Origin: Onchocerca lupi | Taxonomy: Eukaryota > Nematoda > Chromadorea > Rhabditida > Onchocercidae | DNA: 64,000 bases | Direction of reading: 5' to 3' | NCBI GenBank assembly: GCA_028564675.1 | Contig: JAOVVO010000433.1 | Span: forward strand, 1 to 64,000 | In this document: positions 12,139-25,374 of the stretch, one piece after another | Layout: the number at the start of each line of letters is the position of its first letter | How positions within the stretch are numbered: the first letter of the stretch is position 1 | The notes under the pieces: model-generated | What the model saw: only the letters and a program-made list of their open reading frames with translations | What the model was told of the DNA's origin: nothing | Database searches by the model: none | Position numbers and translations under genes: made by a program

Positions 12139-13786
12139 CTAAAAAAAATCAATGAGTCATTTACGAATCAGGAAAATAAATGATAGCGATGAAATGCTAT
12201 ACCACATTTTATCACTGAAATGAGAAAGTACTCATTCAGAATGACACGTATGAAAGATGTTACCTAGCCGATAACTTTGCATACGAACCTCTCGATTTTA
12301 GTAAGATATTTAAAGAATGCCTTATAGTGAAACTCATTAAGTATGGATTAACTTCTTTGGATCAATGAGACTAATTGTCTCGATTCCTGGCACTGGCAAT
12401 TTTGACCTCTGCTACTACTGACTCCTATAACAACCTGCCACTATAATCATTTCTATGATCTGATAGACCATTAGTTTAGTGATAACTTATATCCTCATGG
12501 ATATCACTTGATAATATTTGAAATGTTTATCGGGTACCGGCGAAGCTAGCAATTATATCTCAATTCCTTATGCTTCCATCTCCCATCTACATCAATGATT
12601 ACGCTCGCTTCACACCAGTATATTCCCTCTTTCAAGTTAAATTGGAATGAATAAAAAGTGGGAAGTTAAAGCCGCCGACTTAATAAATAAAATAAATAAA
12701 AACATATAAAATATGTTACAAGATATTTCATGAAACACTCCAAAAAAACCGTTTTTTCTTTAAAAAAAGAAACGTTCAAGAACAAATTTTTATTTATGAA
12801 CATATAAGAAATGCTTAAATATCAGAGCATAATTACTTAATCAGTTTGCGTCATACTTTTGAAATAGTCACCCTCCAGTTCAACATCATGTATATGTTCT
12901 ACCGAAATGCAAAACTATTCCAGCTTTTTTATCGTTGGAACACCTACTGAAATGAAATGACATAAAATACATGAAATGACATGCTTAATCAGTAGTACTA
13001 ATCGATTACATTGAATAAGGGAATTAGAGATTTAAGATATGACATTTTAAGATCTAGGCAATTAGTACAATATTCATCATAGGTTACTGAAACGATATCA
13101 CAAGGACTTAATTATCATCGTATTTTAAGCAATAAACTATATTCTTTAAAAAAAAAATATTACTAGTGTATCCAATCATATCAGGAAAAAGCATTAGAAT
13201 GTTATATGAGGTCTTGACAACTTCATCTCACCAAATAGTATTCGATCGATACCGCTGACTAACAATCATTATGAAGATGTATAAACAGAATAGAAAAATA
13301 TCGAATATATTTGAACAGTAAGCATAATCAACTTATATACCATAAATTTCACTCCGCTGTTTCTTATAGTTTCTCATGGAATTGAAGAAAGATATATTAA
13401 CAAACAAATTACTATCCACATATAGTTGTATAGGCAGTAAAGATGATGAGATATTAATTAATGTCTTTGAGAACTGAAAATTAGAAAAATCCTACTTTAA
13501 AAAAAAAGAGGGAATATTCCATATTTTTTTTACAATTATCCAATAAGCTTTTTTGTACAATCATATAATAAATACAAATAGCAATACTATTGAAGGGTTT
13601 AAAATGATGATTTACTGGAAAATTGAGAGAATCTTCCAAATAGAATATTAGCTTATTTCATTAGCCACGCAAATTCCGCATTCTGATCGCTACAAATATA
13701 GCGTTTTTATATCCATCACAGAATAAATACGAATAGTCAATCTCATTATGATGTCTTATAAAACCATTGGTTGCATTACAATGATG
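12139..13786. other. Intergenic, U2A' upstream region
   Basis: Lies between the U2A' start and the TMEM222 3' end, both on the minus strand. AT-rich with scattered A runs. A short GC-rich stretch at 12531-12550 (cgggtaccggcgaagctagc) loosely resembles a Helitron tip but has no companion end. No exon recognised. Confidence 0.5.
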
Positions 13787-16408
13787 TTAACCTTTTGTGA
13801 TAATAATAATCATGAGTATGGACAAAATAATTATTGCGAATGGAAACCACTGCTTGACAAAACCGCCAATCCTGAAAAGGAAAAACTTTCATGGGAAGAA
13901 TTTTAAAATCTCGAAATTTAATGCATCAGGAGATGTCATTGAAATTCTTAACTTCATTTCACATTTTAATATGCTTTAGCGTTCTATTATACTATTAAGC
14001 TTTTTATTCACAATAATGAATAAAGCATCAGTGAAAAACCATACATTAAATTTTCATTTTTCTTTGTATTTACAATAAAGGATGAACTATTTTAAAAAAT
14101 CAAGACTTCTTCCAGTCAAATAATTTTTTTCTCATTTTTGATTTTATGGGCTTTTAATTTATAAAACATAAAGTTCCTAGTGACATGGCAGAAAGTTTCA
14201 TGCAAAATCTCAGGCAAAAAGGCAAAGTGCTCAAGTTGATAAAGCCGCTTTTACTTCGATGGACCAAGCAGAATGGCCTGACGACAAGTACAGCAGTTCT
14301 CTCAGGAGTTCCATCGGTTAGCGCATCCGGCACAAATTAATCATGTCATTTATGGCAAGAAAATTGTGCTAAACCATAAAATCAATTCTGCAGGATTAAC
14401 AAAATTTTTTCCAATCAAAAACTTACCCAACATACCGACCTTTGAACAACATCATACTGGCCAATCGGAAACAATTATAATCTCGTTTGTGACCATATCT
14501 CATCTTATTCAACGCTAATGCAACATGACAGTAACAATTATCACAGAATAAAGTATGCTGCAAAATTCAAAAAAGAAACATCACACAAAAATATACAAGA
14601 AGAAAAAATATTCAATGCAAATAGTAGACATATTCGAAGTTACAACAAACAGGTTTGCAGTTATTTCAGGTTCATTATTCTATCAGTCAGATCTGCATGA
14701 AGCGTTCCATAAATAGCACGTGGAGGGCAGATTGAAAAAAGTTAACTTCAAATCAAATTTATTCAGTTTCCTGCAATTTCCAGTTATGGGATCTTGATGT
14801 AACTTGTTAGTAATAACTCATTAATAATGAGAATTCGGAAAAGAGAATTCAAATAGAAAACCCTACTATGTGGCCCTTATATTCCTCCGACGCATCCAAT
14901 ACAGCACGATCCCACGCTTCCACTCCACCATCAATCGTGTTTGGATCTATTTGTCGATACCAGGTGGGCCAACCAAATGCCATATCATCTTCCTAAGCAT
15001 GAATTTATGAAATAATTTATTTTATTACATCATGAATGATTTAATGAAGTCGATTTTTAAAGACTTTGCAATTATTAGTTCTCAAAGTAAGGTTAGAAAA
15101 ATTAGAAAAATAATAGGAATATAATTCTAAAAGATCTTAAAATATCGATAAATAGGAGAAGCAAATAAATTTAAAGCAAAATAAAGTTGAAAATAAAAAT
15201 AATGAAATAGATTTTAATTTCCTTCCAAAAATTATTAAGAAACATATTGAACGAACTCATCCGAAAAATATTTGATTGTTATGATATAAACGCGAAAGGT
15301 ACTTACGGAAACACAAAAGCTTCCCGAAAAATCGTAGATAATACCTCGGCTTGTTGCTATGCCCATGTGTCCCACAAGTGGGAATAACCATCTGCAATAT
15401 GGAAAGTAACAATGAGACAGAAATATAGCAAAAAAATCGGACTCAAAAAGAAAAACTTCGTCTGGATTATTGGACGATTTTAATTCAAGAAAATATGATC
15501 AGTTCAAAATACCTTTTTTATTTTTAAATCATTTTTTTGAAAAACTTATTTCCGAATTCCTCCAAAAAAAGAAAAAAAAAAAGGGATTTGATGCTGAATT
15601 GGGTAAAGCCATTAGTGTTGATTCAGAAGTATCTGGTCCGATATAGACCAGATAAAAAAAGCAACCATGTAAAACTTTGATAGAGGAATTCTCAAACCTA
15701 TGCTTATAAGCAACTCAGTCGATTGAAACATATTATGTACGCAGATCAATATAAGCGTAGCTTTCCGTTATTCCGAATTAACGCGTAACTTTTGTAGACT
15801 TCAAAAATTCGCCATAAAGTCAAAAAACCGAAATTCACGCATAAGCAATAACAATCTAACTTTATTTCGATGTCATGCTTTAACTTTAGTGGATGCTAAA
15901 ACTTCTTACGCAATGGTTTACGTTTCTAAGCATCTCATGCAATAGTTCATTTATGACGTCTCCGACAAAAAAAGGCCATTATTCTTATGCTCTGATTAAA
16001 TTTCATATCTGTGCTTTAAAAGAATAACATAATATAGTTTAATAAAAAAAAAAAAAACTAACAGTAATGCTTATGTAAACAGACTAACAGTTATTGACAA
16101 GCAATGCGAATAAAAGAAATAAGTGTGCTCAATTCACTATATATTAAGAAGAATGTGCAACTTAGTAGAAACAAGAATTGGTATGGCAAACTTAAGTAAA
16201 CTAGATAAAATCAAGTATGAGATAAAAAAGACGACATTTCATATAATGATGCAAGAAGCATATCGCTTAGACACATAATCTCGCACGTAAATAATACTTA
16301 CGTAAGTAGCGGTATCGGTGTCCATACAATACAACATGGAAACCGATGTCGCACAGGATCAACTTCCATCAGATCCCTTCCCAATTTGTCGATTTGATCC
16401 AGCTGCAT
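13787..16408 (-). CDS. TMEM222: TMEM222 / RTE1-family membrane protein
   Basis: Member of the DUF778/RTE1 family (animal TMEM222, plant REVERSION-TO-ETHYLENE SENSITIVITY1), small membrane proteins of poorly known function. Five exons in transcript order: 16408-16302, 15391-15307, 14992-14867, 14557-14427, 13871-13787; 177 aa against about 208 in human. Conserved blocks are RHRFPCCIVWTPIPLLTW, FPLVGHMGI, GIIYDFSGSFCVSEDDMAFG, AWDRAVLDASEEYK, LFCDNCYCHVALALNKMRY and a C-terminal membrane segment after GFVKQWFPF. The cysteine pair in CDNCYCH is kept. The ATG at 16408 (MQLDQIDKLGRD) is the first in frame. It overlaps a possible tgcag acceptor, so an upstream first exon cannot be excluded. The shorter N-terminus fits the variable N-tail of the family. 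Confidence 0.9.
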
Positions 16409-17836
16409 TGCAAGTTATACAAATTAAAATAATCGAAAATAAACTGCAACTTCCGAGATTCCATCTTTTGTTTTAACTCAAATTTGCAGAAAAAATGTTA
16501 GGATGGAAATCAGGACACCAATTCCGGATAGGATTTCTCGGGAGTAGCCGGATTTAAAAGCCCGGCTGATCCAGAGTTAATTGGAACTGAAGAGAGTAAA
16601 AGATATTTTGCCGTCACTCCGGAAATAAAAGGTTATTTCATAATAGAGACGGATGAAAATTAATCGAGAAACCAGAGAAATAGTATAATACATTAAGAGG
16701 TTACAGAGATCACTAGGATTAGCTAAATAGCATTTTAGCGATGATTGAGAAAATTGACGAAGAATTATTTGTGATTGTTACAGTGAATGGATGAAAAGGA
16801 AAGAAGCTATAATTCGAGGGAAATTAGAGAGTTGATAGGATTTGTTGGATTTAACATGATGATATGAGTGATTGAATTTAAGAAAAGAGGACAAAAAATG
16901 TGAATTTTTTTTTTTTTTTTTTTTTGAATTTAAATAAAATTGTAGTTTTAGTCTCAAGATAAGGGCGAGGGATTTAATTAAATAAATTTTTTTTTTAGAA
17001 AAAAGGCGAATTAAGAATTATGATCTTAGAGTGAAATTATATCTGAAGAAATTGTTATCATTAATGGATGACCATTCATAGTTTAGATCTACATTCTATT
17101 CGTGAATATTTCAATTCTTCACGCAATGTTAGAGTAAAAATTGAAATTTCGAACTTTTTTTTTTTAAATATGAACTTTATAATTTGATTAAGTAATATTT
17201 TGATTTTTTAAGTAATTTCTTTAGGGTATTATGATTTCCTTAGTTCTGCATTCTCTTATTAAATATTATATCGCTGTTATATCTAATTTAATAGGAATAT
17301 TATTCCTTGTAAAGTTCATCAATCAGAATTATTGGGTGGTCATTTTTCTTTTCAAGAAATCAAATAATTTAGTGATTTAATTCTTAATAATTCTAAAATA
17401 AATGGATTAATTTGATTAATTTCTTGCTTTGTTTATATTGCTTTATTTAATGTAAAATTGAAGAGTCAAGTAAATTATTCAACTGATCTCATTAATTTTT
17501 TGCCTTGTCACTTAACGCGATTAAAAAAAATAATCAATGAAGGAATCAGTTACTAGCAAAAAAAGCCTTAACAGTGACAAGGTAATAATTTATTGAATCA
17601 ACTTATTTTTAAACTATTAAATTAATTAGTTATTGTTTAGCATAAAATGAAGTCAATTCATTTGTGCTTGATTTATTGCTCGACTTTTATTCATATAGAT
17701 TGCTTATTAATTCGAAAATTCGAATTCAGTTTTAGTTCTATCCAATATCAATTTAAGACAGTGCATAAATTCGGAATTTAATTTATTTGGTTTTTAGAAT
17801 TTTATTCGATTTATTTGATTTAATTCAGTTTTTCAG
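16409..17836. other. Divergent intergenic region (TMEM222 / smg-9)
   Basis: Head-to-head spacer that should hold both promoters. 16500-16640 is clearly less AT-rich than its surroundings and contains an agccgg/ccggct inverted repeat (16546-16567). T runs lie at 16904-16925 and 17155-17165. No exon recognised. Confidence 0.5.
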
Positions 17837-17848
17837 GAACATAATAAA

Positions 17849-20800
17849 ATGAAGCGCGGACGTCGGGTTCATCGCTACAGCAACAGCGGTACGGATATTC
17901 GAGAAGATAAATCAAAAAAGACGACTGTTACTATTATGGTTCGTCCAACTACTATTTTATCGAAACATAAAGGTTATTTTTTTGAAATTTTTTTTTTCTT
18001 ACAGTTGAGTGTTTTTACTAAAAGTCGGTTATTTAGCTGTCGTAGAAACTTATCATATATATAATTTAGGAAGCTTAACAGAGATTTTCAGACTTTTTTT
18101 TTTTTCATCATACTCTTGCTAAGGCGGTTTCTTTTTTTTTTTTTAAAGAAATATGATGGAAAGTTTTCCAAAGAGTGGAATCCGAATTGTTTTTATTTTT
18201 TAAGTTTATTATAATTCGACCTGTTTAGGATATAACAAGTTTGATATTTATTTCTTATAACAAAGAAACTGATTTTCTTGTTTATCATTTTCAACTTTGA
18301 TACTTATTCTCCAAAAAAAAAAAAAGATTTTTCATTCTAAATTAACTTTTATGTTTTCAGACGAGCCGACCATATCTGATAATGCAGAAAGTAATCAGCA
18401 GATAATATCTCAGGCTGTTTCTTCATCCCCGGTAACCATTTGACAGTAGTTATTTTTTTTTTTTATATATCTATTTATTGTTACGAAAAAAGTGAGTAAT
18501 GAAGAAGTATTTTTTTTCCAGTATTTTCTATAAATTCGTAATTATAGGAAGTGGTACCGTTTGGAATAACTCATCCAAATTCTGCGTCACAGTTAGCGAG
18601 AGGATCACCAAAGACAATTAAAAGCTGTTCACTCCGACCAGGTAAGACACGCTAACTTTTCAAAATCAGTGCCGTGATCTTCATGGAATGTTTTTATCGT
18701 TATTAAATTTCAATTTTAAAAAAATGAATTTCTGAAAATTGAATTGATTTTCAGAAATTTCTTGTGGTACACCAACAACATTAACCAATGTAGAGCAGCC
18801 TCTTGGAATTATGAAGGCCGCTGTGCGTTTACTTTCTGACACGATGGATTTTACAGATGTTGTTGCGGTTTGTTATTATTATCACTGTTATTTTTTCATG
18901 TCAGAGAGTAGGAGTGGGTAAATATAAAGTAGTTTAATCGTTTTTTTCTGCAAATCCAAAATCAAAAAAAAAAAAAATCCTTATTTTCTCCGCAGGATTT
19001 TGAAATCCTCATAGATTTCAAAATTATATGTTTAATCTGCTTTTATAGGATTATTTATCAACCACAAACACAAATTTTACTGTTATTGGTATTATCGGTC
19101 CACAAGGTTCAGGTAAATCAACACTTCTCAGTATGATAGCTGGTAATGATCATATGGATATGTACAGGTTCTTTTTTTTTTCTGTTTGTTTTTGAAATAT
19201 TTTTTGGATATTTTAAAACTTCATCAGCCAATTATGAAATCATCATTGGCCTATTTAACTGATACAAATAAAAGTTAAGCAACTGGTTTACTGGGTTCTT
19301 TTTATATGGCTAATATTCAGTCATTCTTTATCTGCAGGAGACGTATTGAAATGTTAATATTTTGAAAGTTTTTCTGATTTGCTTTGTTTAATAAGATTTC
19401 TTCCACCTAACCATTTACTTTTTCATTTTTGACTGATGATCATGCCCTTTTTTATGATCATTGTGTTAAGAAAAAAAAAAGAAAAAGAAAAAGAAAATGC
19501 TCAATTTCCTGTACTGTAAAATTGTAGGAATGTAATGTAATGAATAAGACATTTTATATCCTCTGCAATATTATTCTAATACAGTTGCATACTGCCGTAT
19601 TTTAGGCATTATGCTTTTCGGCCGGCATCTCGCGAAGCGGTTGAATGTTGTCGCTATCAGACTCAAAAGATAAGCGTTTATGTAACTAAATCAAGGATGA
19701 TTTTACTGGATTGTCAGGTAAATTTTTTATTTTCATTCTCATTTTTTCTTATCGAGTAGAAATATGTTCTTTTCCAAAACTTTACATAGATCAACATATG
19801 GATCAATTAATATGAAATGAGAACCGATATTTATATGCTTACTTTCAATGAGAGAGTTAAAAGCATTGCGAGGAAAAAATTGCACTGAATTAGCAAAAAG
19901 TATGATTACCGCGAAAGTAATAATGGATTAAACAAGTTTTATCATATTTCTGTTATAGGCAATCAGTTCCGCTTCGATTCTTAATCACTTGTTAGCTACA
20001 TCATCGTTAGATGGAAATCGTCCGGGAGGTTCAAAATCAGTAGATCTTTGTCGAGGATTTGCAGCGCTGTCAGGAGAAGTTGAAGTATTATCAAGTATTC
20101 TGAATGTGATATTTGCGAATTTTATTGTTTAATATTTTTTGTGATAGTAAAGGACTAAATTTTTCCTTCAAATTCAATCGTAATTTTCGAATTTTAAATC
20201 TTTGATTAGAAAATTTTTCAGAGTTTACATTTAACAGCATTTCTTCTGCAAGTATGTCATACTATAATACTTTCTCTGGATTGGTTTATTGATATCGATG
20301 TGATTCGGCATGTACGGACAGCAGAAATGCTCCGCGTAACACCAACTCATTATTCACCTGAAACTATGAAGTACAAGCCGAATCGTAAAATTAATTTTGG
20401 TAATTTTATATTTTTCCAGTCTTTATACTCATTTATTGATTTGAACCTATTAAACTAATTATAAACTGGTGAAGTATAAGTTTACTGCCGTAATTGGTAG
20501 TTATTTCAGCGAAGATGTTTCATGATGATGAAGTAACTGCGTGAAATTCGCATGGATCGTGTCAACGAAAATCATATTGTCAATTGTCAGACATAATGTC
20601 AGTTTCATGCTGAAAACTGAACCATTAATAAAACTTGACATTTTCCAGTGTTAGCCCATCAGCGAGCCAAATCAGAAGACTTTCAACCAAGGAATGTGAA
20701 AAATCGAGCCAAAATTTTAGAATGTTTATTTAATGGTTCACAACTAAATATCAAAAGTGGCCTATCATTAGTCGGTTTAGGATGTAAGCCATATGGTGAA

Positions 20801-21722
20801 ATTGCATCAGATGTGAATTATGTATTGCTATCAGAAATGAAACCACGACCGAAAACAGAAGCATCCGCAGCGGGTGATTTTTGCATTTCCTATTTATTCC
20901 AAAAAATTGCCGAAGGAAAGTTGAAGGATGAAAAATTGAATTTTCATTGATGAAAATTAATTTTTTGTTAAGTGACGAATAGTTGGTTTTGCCTTTATCG
21001 TTCAGCTTCCTTTTCGAGTAGGTGTTTGAAATGCGATATACTTGAAATGTAATATGAAATGTAATATTTGTAATTCGTAATTCAATCTTCGATTTCAGTT
21101 TCAAGTGGGATAGGTTATGTCACTCCCGTTTAAAATGTTAATTTTTATTATTATTGAAAAAACTTGAATCCAAAATTTTCGTAATTGTAATTATGTTAAG
21201 AATTTAAATTCCAAAGAATTTGTCTTATTTATAAGTGAATTGATTTTTGAGACGAAAATTTGCATTGTTCCAGTACAAGTACTTCTTGTTTAAGTTTTAC
21301 CATACTTGACCGCTGATCATACTCCCTTCCGAACAGTTATTGATTATGAGGAAATTCTACATCCGCTACGGATACGATTGCTATCATTACCGAAAGAACC
21401 ATTCATTCTTGGGAATCAACCCTTTACAGAAATTCAGTGGTAATCATTTCTTTTTTGTTATCGGTTTTTTTATTTCGGAGAATTTTGTTAGAAAAAATCA
21501 GGAAATGTTTTTTCCAGCAGTTTTCAAATCAAGGAATACGAGGTCGATTTTTGATTGCGATTAAAAATTAGCACTGGTTTCGAGTGCATAAGATTGGATG
21601 GTATTTCCAAAGTAATATTTATTTACAGGTATGAATTTGCTACGCGAACCTGGCGGGCAACACACGGAAGTACGGAAATTGCAAAATATGCATCAGCGAT
21701 AACAAAAATCGTTGATGAATAA
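17849..21722 (+). CDS. smg-9: SMG9, nonsense-mediated decay factor
   Basis: SMG9 pairs with SMG8 to bind and restrain the SMG1 kinase that phosphorylates UPF1. Eleven exons: 17849-17972, 18361-18431, 18548-18641, 18755-18867, 19049-19167, 19606-19717, 19959-20084, 20222-20399, 20649-20873, 21295-21439, 21629-21722; 466 aa (human 520). A variable N-tail is followed by the G-like domain: VRLLSDTMDFTDV, Walker A GPQGSGKST (about 151-159), RMILLDCQ, and LSLDWFIDIDVIRHVRTAEM (about 271-290), which matches the human QDWFTDLSLYRFLQTAEM region. The end, WYEFATRTWRATHGSTEIAKY, matches the human C-terminus. The exon 9 donor was chosen at 20873 because it alone keeps phase and restores the LP-Y...H-PF-block; it pairs with an unusual tttaag acceptor. 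A tttttcag acceptor at 17836 precedes the ATG by 12 nt. Confidence 0.92.
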
Positions 21723-24700
21723 CAGGTTCCCTTGAAAATAGCAATACAATTATAGTTGAAGTGTTAGGAACGCAGTATTCTAGAATTTTCAGTTATTAGA
21801 TATTAATTTTTGTAATAATTCTTTCAAAAGTTCAAATGATTCCTGTATCACTAAATCGAGTATTTCTGATGTTGTTTTAACTACAGTTGTAGTTCAGATA
21901 AAGTTCCTAATTCAAAAAATTTTTAAGTCTGCGTTAGTTCAAAAAGGAATTTTTTGCAATGTTGGATCTGCCATCTCTTTTTGATAGCTTTTCTTGAATT
22001 AATATTATTTTAAAGTTAATTTCAATTTTTTCAAAGAAAGATTCCTGCATGCTCTTCTTCTTTTTTTTTTTTTTTTTTTTTTGGTCATTACAGAAAAGTT
22101 TTTCATGTTCAAAGCGGTGTTCATACAGTAATTGTGAATAATGCATAATGTAGATGTTGCACACTCGATACAAAAAATTAATCGTTAACAACGATAGATT
22201 TTTCTGAATTCATTATTATTGTTTTCTAATTCAAATCAACTAATCTTTATAACTTAAAACTTTTTGTTTGTCTGAAGTTTAATTTAGCATAAAATTTTCT
22301 ATTTATTGTCTCCTACCTTTAAGAATTATATTTTTGGTTAAAAGTCATTAGCAGTTTTACAGTAAGTAGTGCGATATCTTAATAGATCTTGTATTTTTTT
22401 TCTTCTAATCTGAAAGAAAGTAATAATTTTCTTTGTGTTTTCAGGCATTATGATATTTGATACCGCATTTCTATTTATGTAAAAAAGAAACTCAAGTTCC
22501 ATTAAATTCTGTATTGTATATTTTTATTCCGCTAAAATTTACTTAGAAACTTGAATTGATGCAAGACTAGTGTTTGAAATTCGAAAAGAAGCTCAAATAA
22601 TTATATTGGAATATTTAAGTCTTCATTCATTGCCAGTTATTCAAAATTGAAATCTTTGTCTTTGATATTCTTTTTTATATATCATCAATTCGCAATCCTT
22701 ATCTCCTTGATCTTAAATTCAGTTCCTCCCTCATCGTTCATTGAAAACTATGTAGTGAAATATTAGACATAAATTTTCTAATTGTTTCTTAGAAATTTCA
22801 CGTTCTTTTAAAAGAAATTCCTTAAGGTCTTCTTTTTAAGGCCATATCGGTCTTATAATATGTGTGCTTTGGGAAAATGTCAGAATGTTTTCATGTTATA
22901 TATTCACATTATCACTAGTGAAATAGTTTTCGCATTTTCGATCATTATAATATGTATTGGTGTTTGAAATTTTTAGAATTGATAAAAATTAATTTCCGAG
23001 CTTTAAATTTGGCAAGTAGTAGTTGTTGTTGGAGGCAGTATGACATATTTATGTTTTATAACAATAATTCCAATTGGTCACAAGTAATATTCAGGCAGGT
23101 GTGGTGACTGGTAATGATTAGTCGTATTAATTGTCGTTAAGTAAATCCTTAGAATTCCGCGAATTGGTAAGATTTCTTGCGATTAATAATGTATATCAGC
23201 CAGTATTCCTCATTAGTTAGAAATATGTCGTTATTATGATCGATTACGGTAAAATCTTACTCAATGACTACAAAGATCCGTTTTATAGAAAATGCGAGCA
23301 AGTAGATTAGGTTAAATCTCATCACTTTTATATATATTGAGAATTCCGCAAATCGATAATTAGGAGAAATAATTCATTTTGGATTTGAATTTAGATTAAA
23401 TATTTTATAACTCAGGGCTTTTATTCAGAGCTGGAATAATACATTTTCATGTATTTTTTTTAATGTAACTTATATTATCAAAAAAAAAGAAATTTATAAT
23501 ATCAAAACACGCCATTTTATAAGTTCTCGTATCTACAAAAATTTGTTGAATTTTTCAAGCGAAATGTCAAGTTTGCTTTTAAAAGTTCAAATTTATTTTG
23601 CATAAAATGTTTTTCCATTGGCCTAAGCAATAAAAGGATACATTTTCCCGCATTGGAACTTAAATATTCAGGATATTCTATCACATCTACTTCTTTGCAA
23701 CTTTTCAACATTGTAACTTTGTCATTTAGAAAATTCTGCTATTATACTTTCACATTCTACACATTCCGACAAGCAGCGTTCACACTGACGATAATTCCGG
23801 GTTATAATTTGAAATTTGGAAGTTACAATGTTAACACTGTTACGTGTCAACATATAATATTTAAAGCATTTGAAAATTGTGACGTACATAGTTGGATTAT
23901 TGTAGCTGTTTTTTCAACATACATGACATCCTGACATTAGAAGTTTGATGTTGAGAACATCTCCACTATGTAGTTTTAGTGTTTTTTTTTTTTGTTTAGT
24001 GGTCGAAATCAGTAATGTGGAATTTGTTTTACTTTTTCTTTATTTTTATCATTTAGCATAAATAATAGAGATAAAAGATGCCAGCAATGAATTAGTGAAT
24101 TATACTGCATGAAAATAGACTGATTGAAATTGTCAATTATGCCTACACAAAACTTTAAAAAATTTAATAACTATTCTTGCGATCAATAATAGATATTCTT
24201 TTCTTGTTCTGCGAAAATAGATATAAATTCTAACTAGGCATACTGTTTTCTTTTTAATACTTTTAGAAGTAGTTGAAACAACTATAAACAATAGATGACA
24301 ATCCAATTCGCAATTATTTGGTTGGCAATTTCAGTTCTGAATAAGTAGAAAATTTATTTTGTTATAAAAATTTTGTCTCCGATTATATGTGTATCATGGA
24401 AATATCAGTAGAATTCAATGAAATAATTGAAAATTTTAGCAAGATTCGAATTTCTTATTTTTTCATGCCTATTTTTTCAGTGGCATTTCATTTTCTTTTC
24501 TTTTTTTTTTTTTTTTGTTCATATTTTAAAGGAATTCATATATTTCGATTTTTTTCCCGCTCAATTTCAAATTTGAGGTTATAAAATATGAAATAATTCG
24601 AATTCATATAAGTTAATCCTAAAATTCAAAATATCTACTTATCGTCTTCATTCAACCGCTTAATTATTTTTTGATTTTTGCCATCATTCTACATGTCTAT

Positions 24701-25374
24701 TCATCTTTGTATTGAATTCATCATTATATTGATTATAATTCGGTTTGCCCAAATAGATTTATATAGTTTTTAATGTGTGTTAATTTCCATATTTTGTCCT
24801 CTTTCCATTCTTCTCTTGATCACAAAATTTGCAAAACTTTATTTGTACCAATCTTTGCTTCCACGTGCGGTTGTTGCATAAATATATATTTTCTATCATA
24901 TCTATACTTTCCGGAAATATTTTATGTTGGTATCGTGTCCACTTCAAAAATATTAAAGCATGTAATATCATGATATTCTGGCTATGGAATTGTTTTATTT
25001 TTACTTTCAGTTATCTGAGAATGTCGATTAGTTGCCCTGCGGCATTTAATAAGTTGAATACTTTTCATGACAATTTATTCCGAGCTGAGATTCCGGAATG
25101 ACATACTGATTAACGAAAATTTTCATAATAATTGGTCATCTCTTTCAGTTTTTCTCCATGATTTTCTTTGACCCTTACTTATTCGCTCTTTTAGTCCTCG
25201 TTTAAATTTCTCTTAATTATTTCATTTGGTACTTATCAATAACTCGTATTTATCAATAATTATTATAGAATAAGCTGGATAGCAAATTAAACAGGATTTT
25301 GATGACATAACTATCTTGGTTTAAATATGATCTCGAAAGCTTAATGTCGGCTGAATGTCGGTGAAACAAACAGA
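21723..25374. other. Long intergenic region
   Basis: 3.6 kb of AT-rich sequence between smg-9 and the SLC35E1-like gene. It holds a run of about 25 T at 22059-22082 and another T run near 24500. Open frames at 23653-23934 and 24773-25101 have no recognisable domain, no flanking splice sites and biased composition. I do not call them genes. Confidence 0.5.

Noticed and set aside
12531..12550. cgggtaccggcgaagctagc as a second Helitron tip
   Set aside because: No CTRR end with a clear hairpin, and no helicase or repeat body nearby; similarity is too short.
20873..20950. Continuation of smg-9 exon 9 to the in-frame stop, giving a protein ending LNFH
   Set aside because: It would lose the last two exons, whose sequence matches the conserved SMG9 C-terminus, and it does not align as well as the spliced model.
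23653..23934. 93-codon + strand frame as a gene
   Set aside because: No domain, no splice signals, F/T/Y-rich composition of AT-rich noncoding DNA, isolated position.
24773..25101. Overlapping cysteine/phenylalanine-rich frames
   Set aside because: Both strands are open with similar low-quality translations; typical chance frames in AT-rich sequence.
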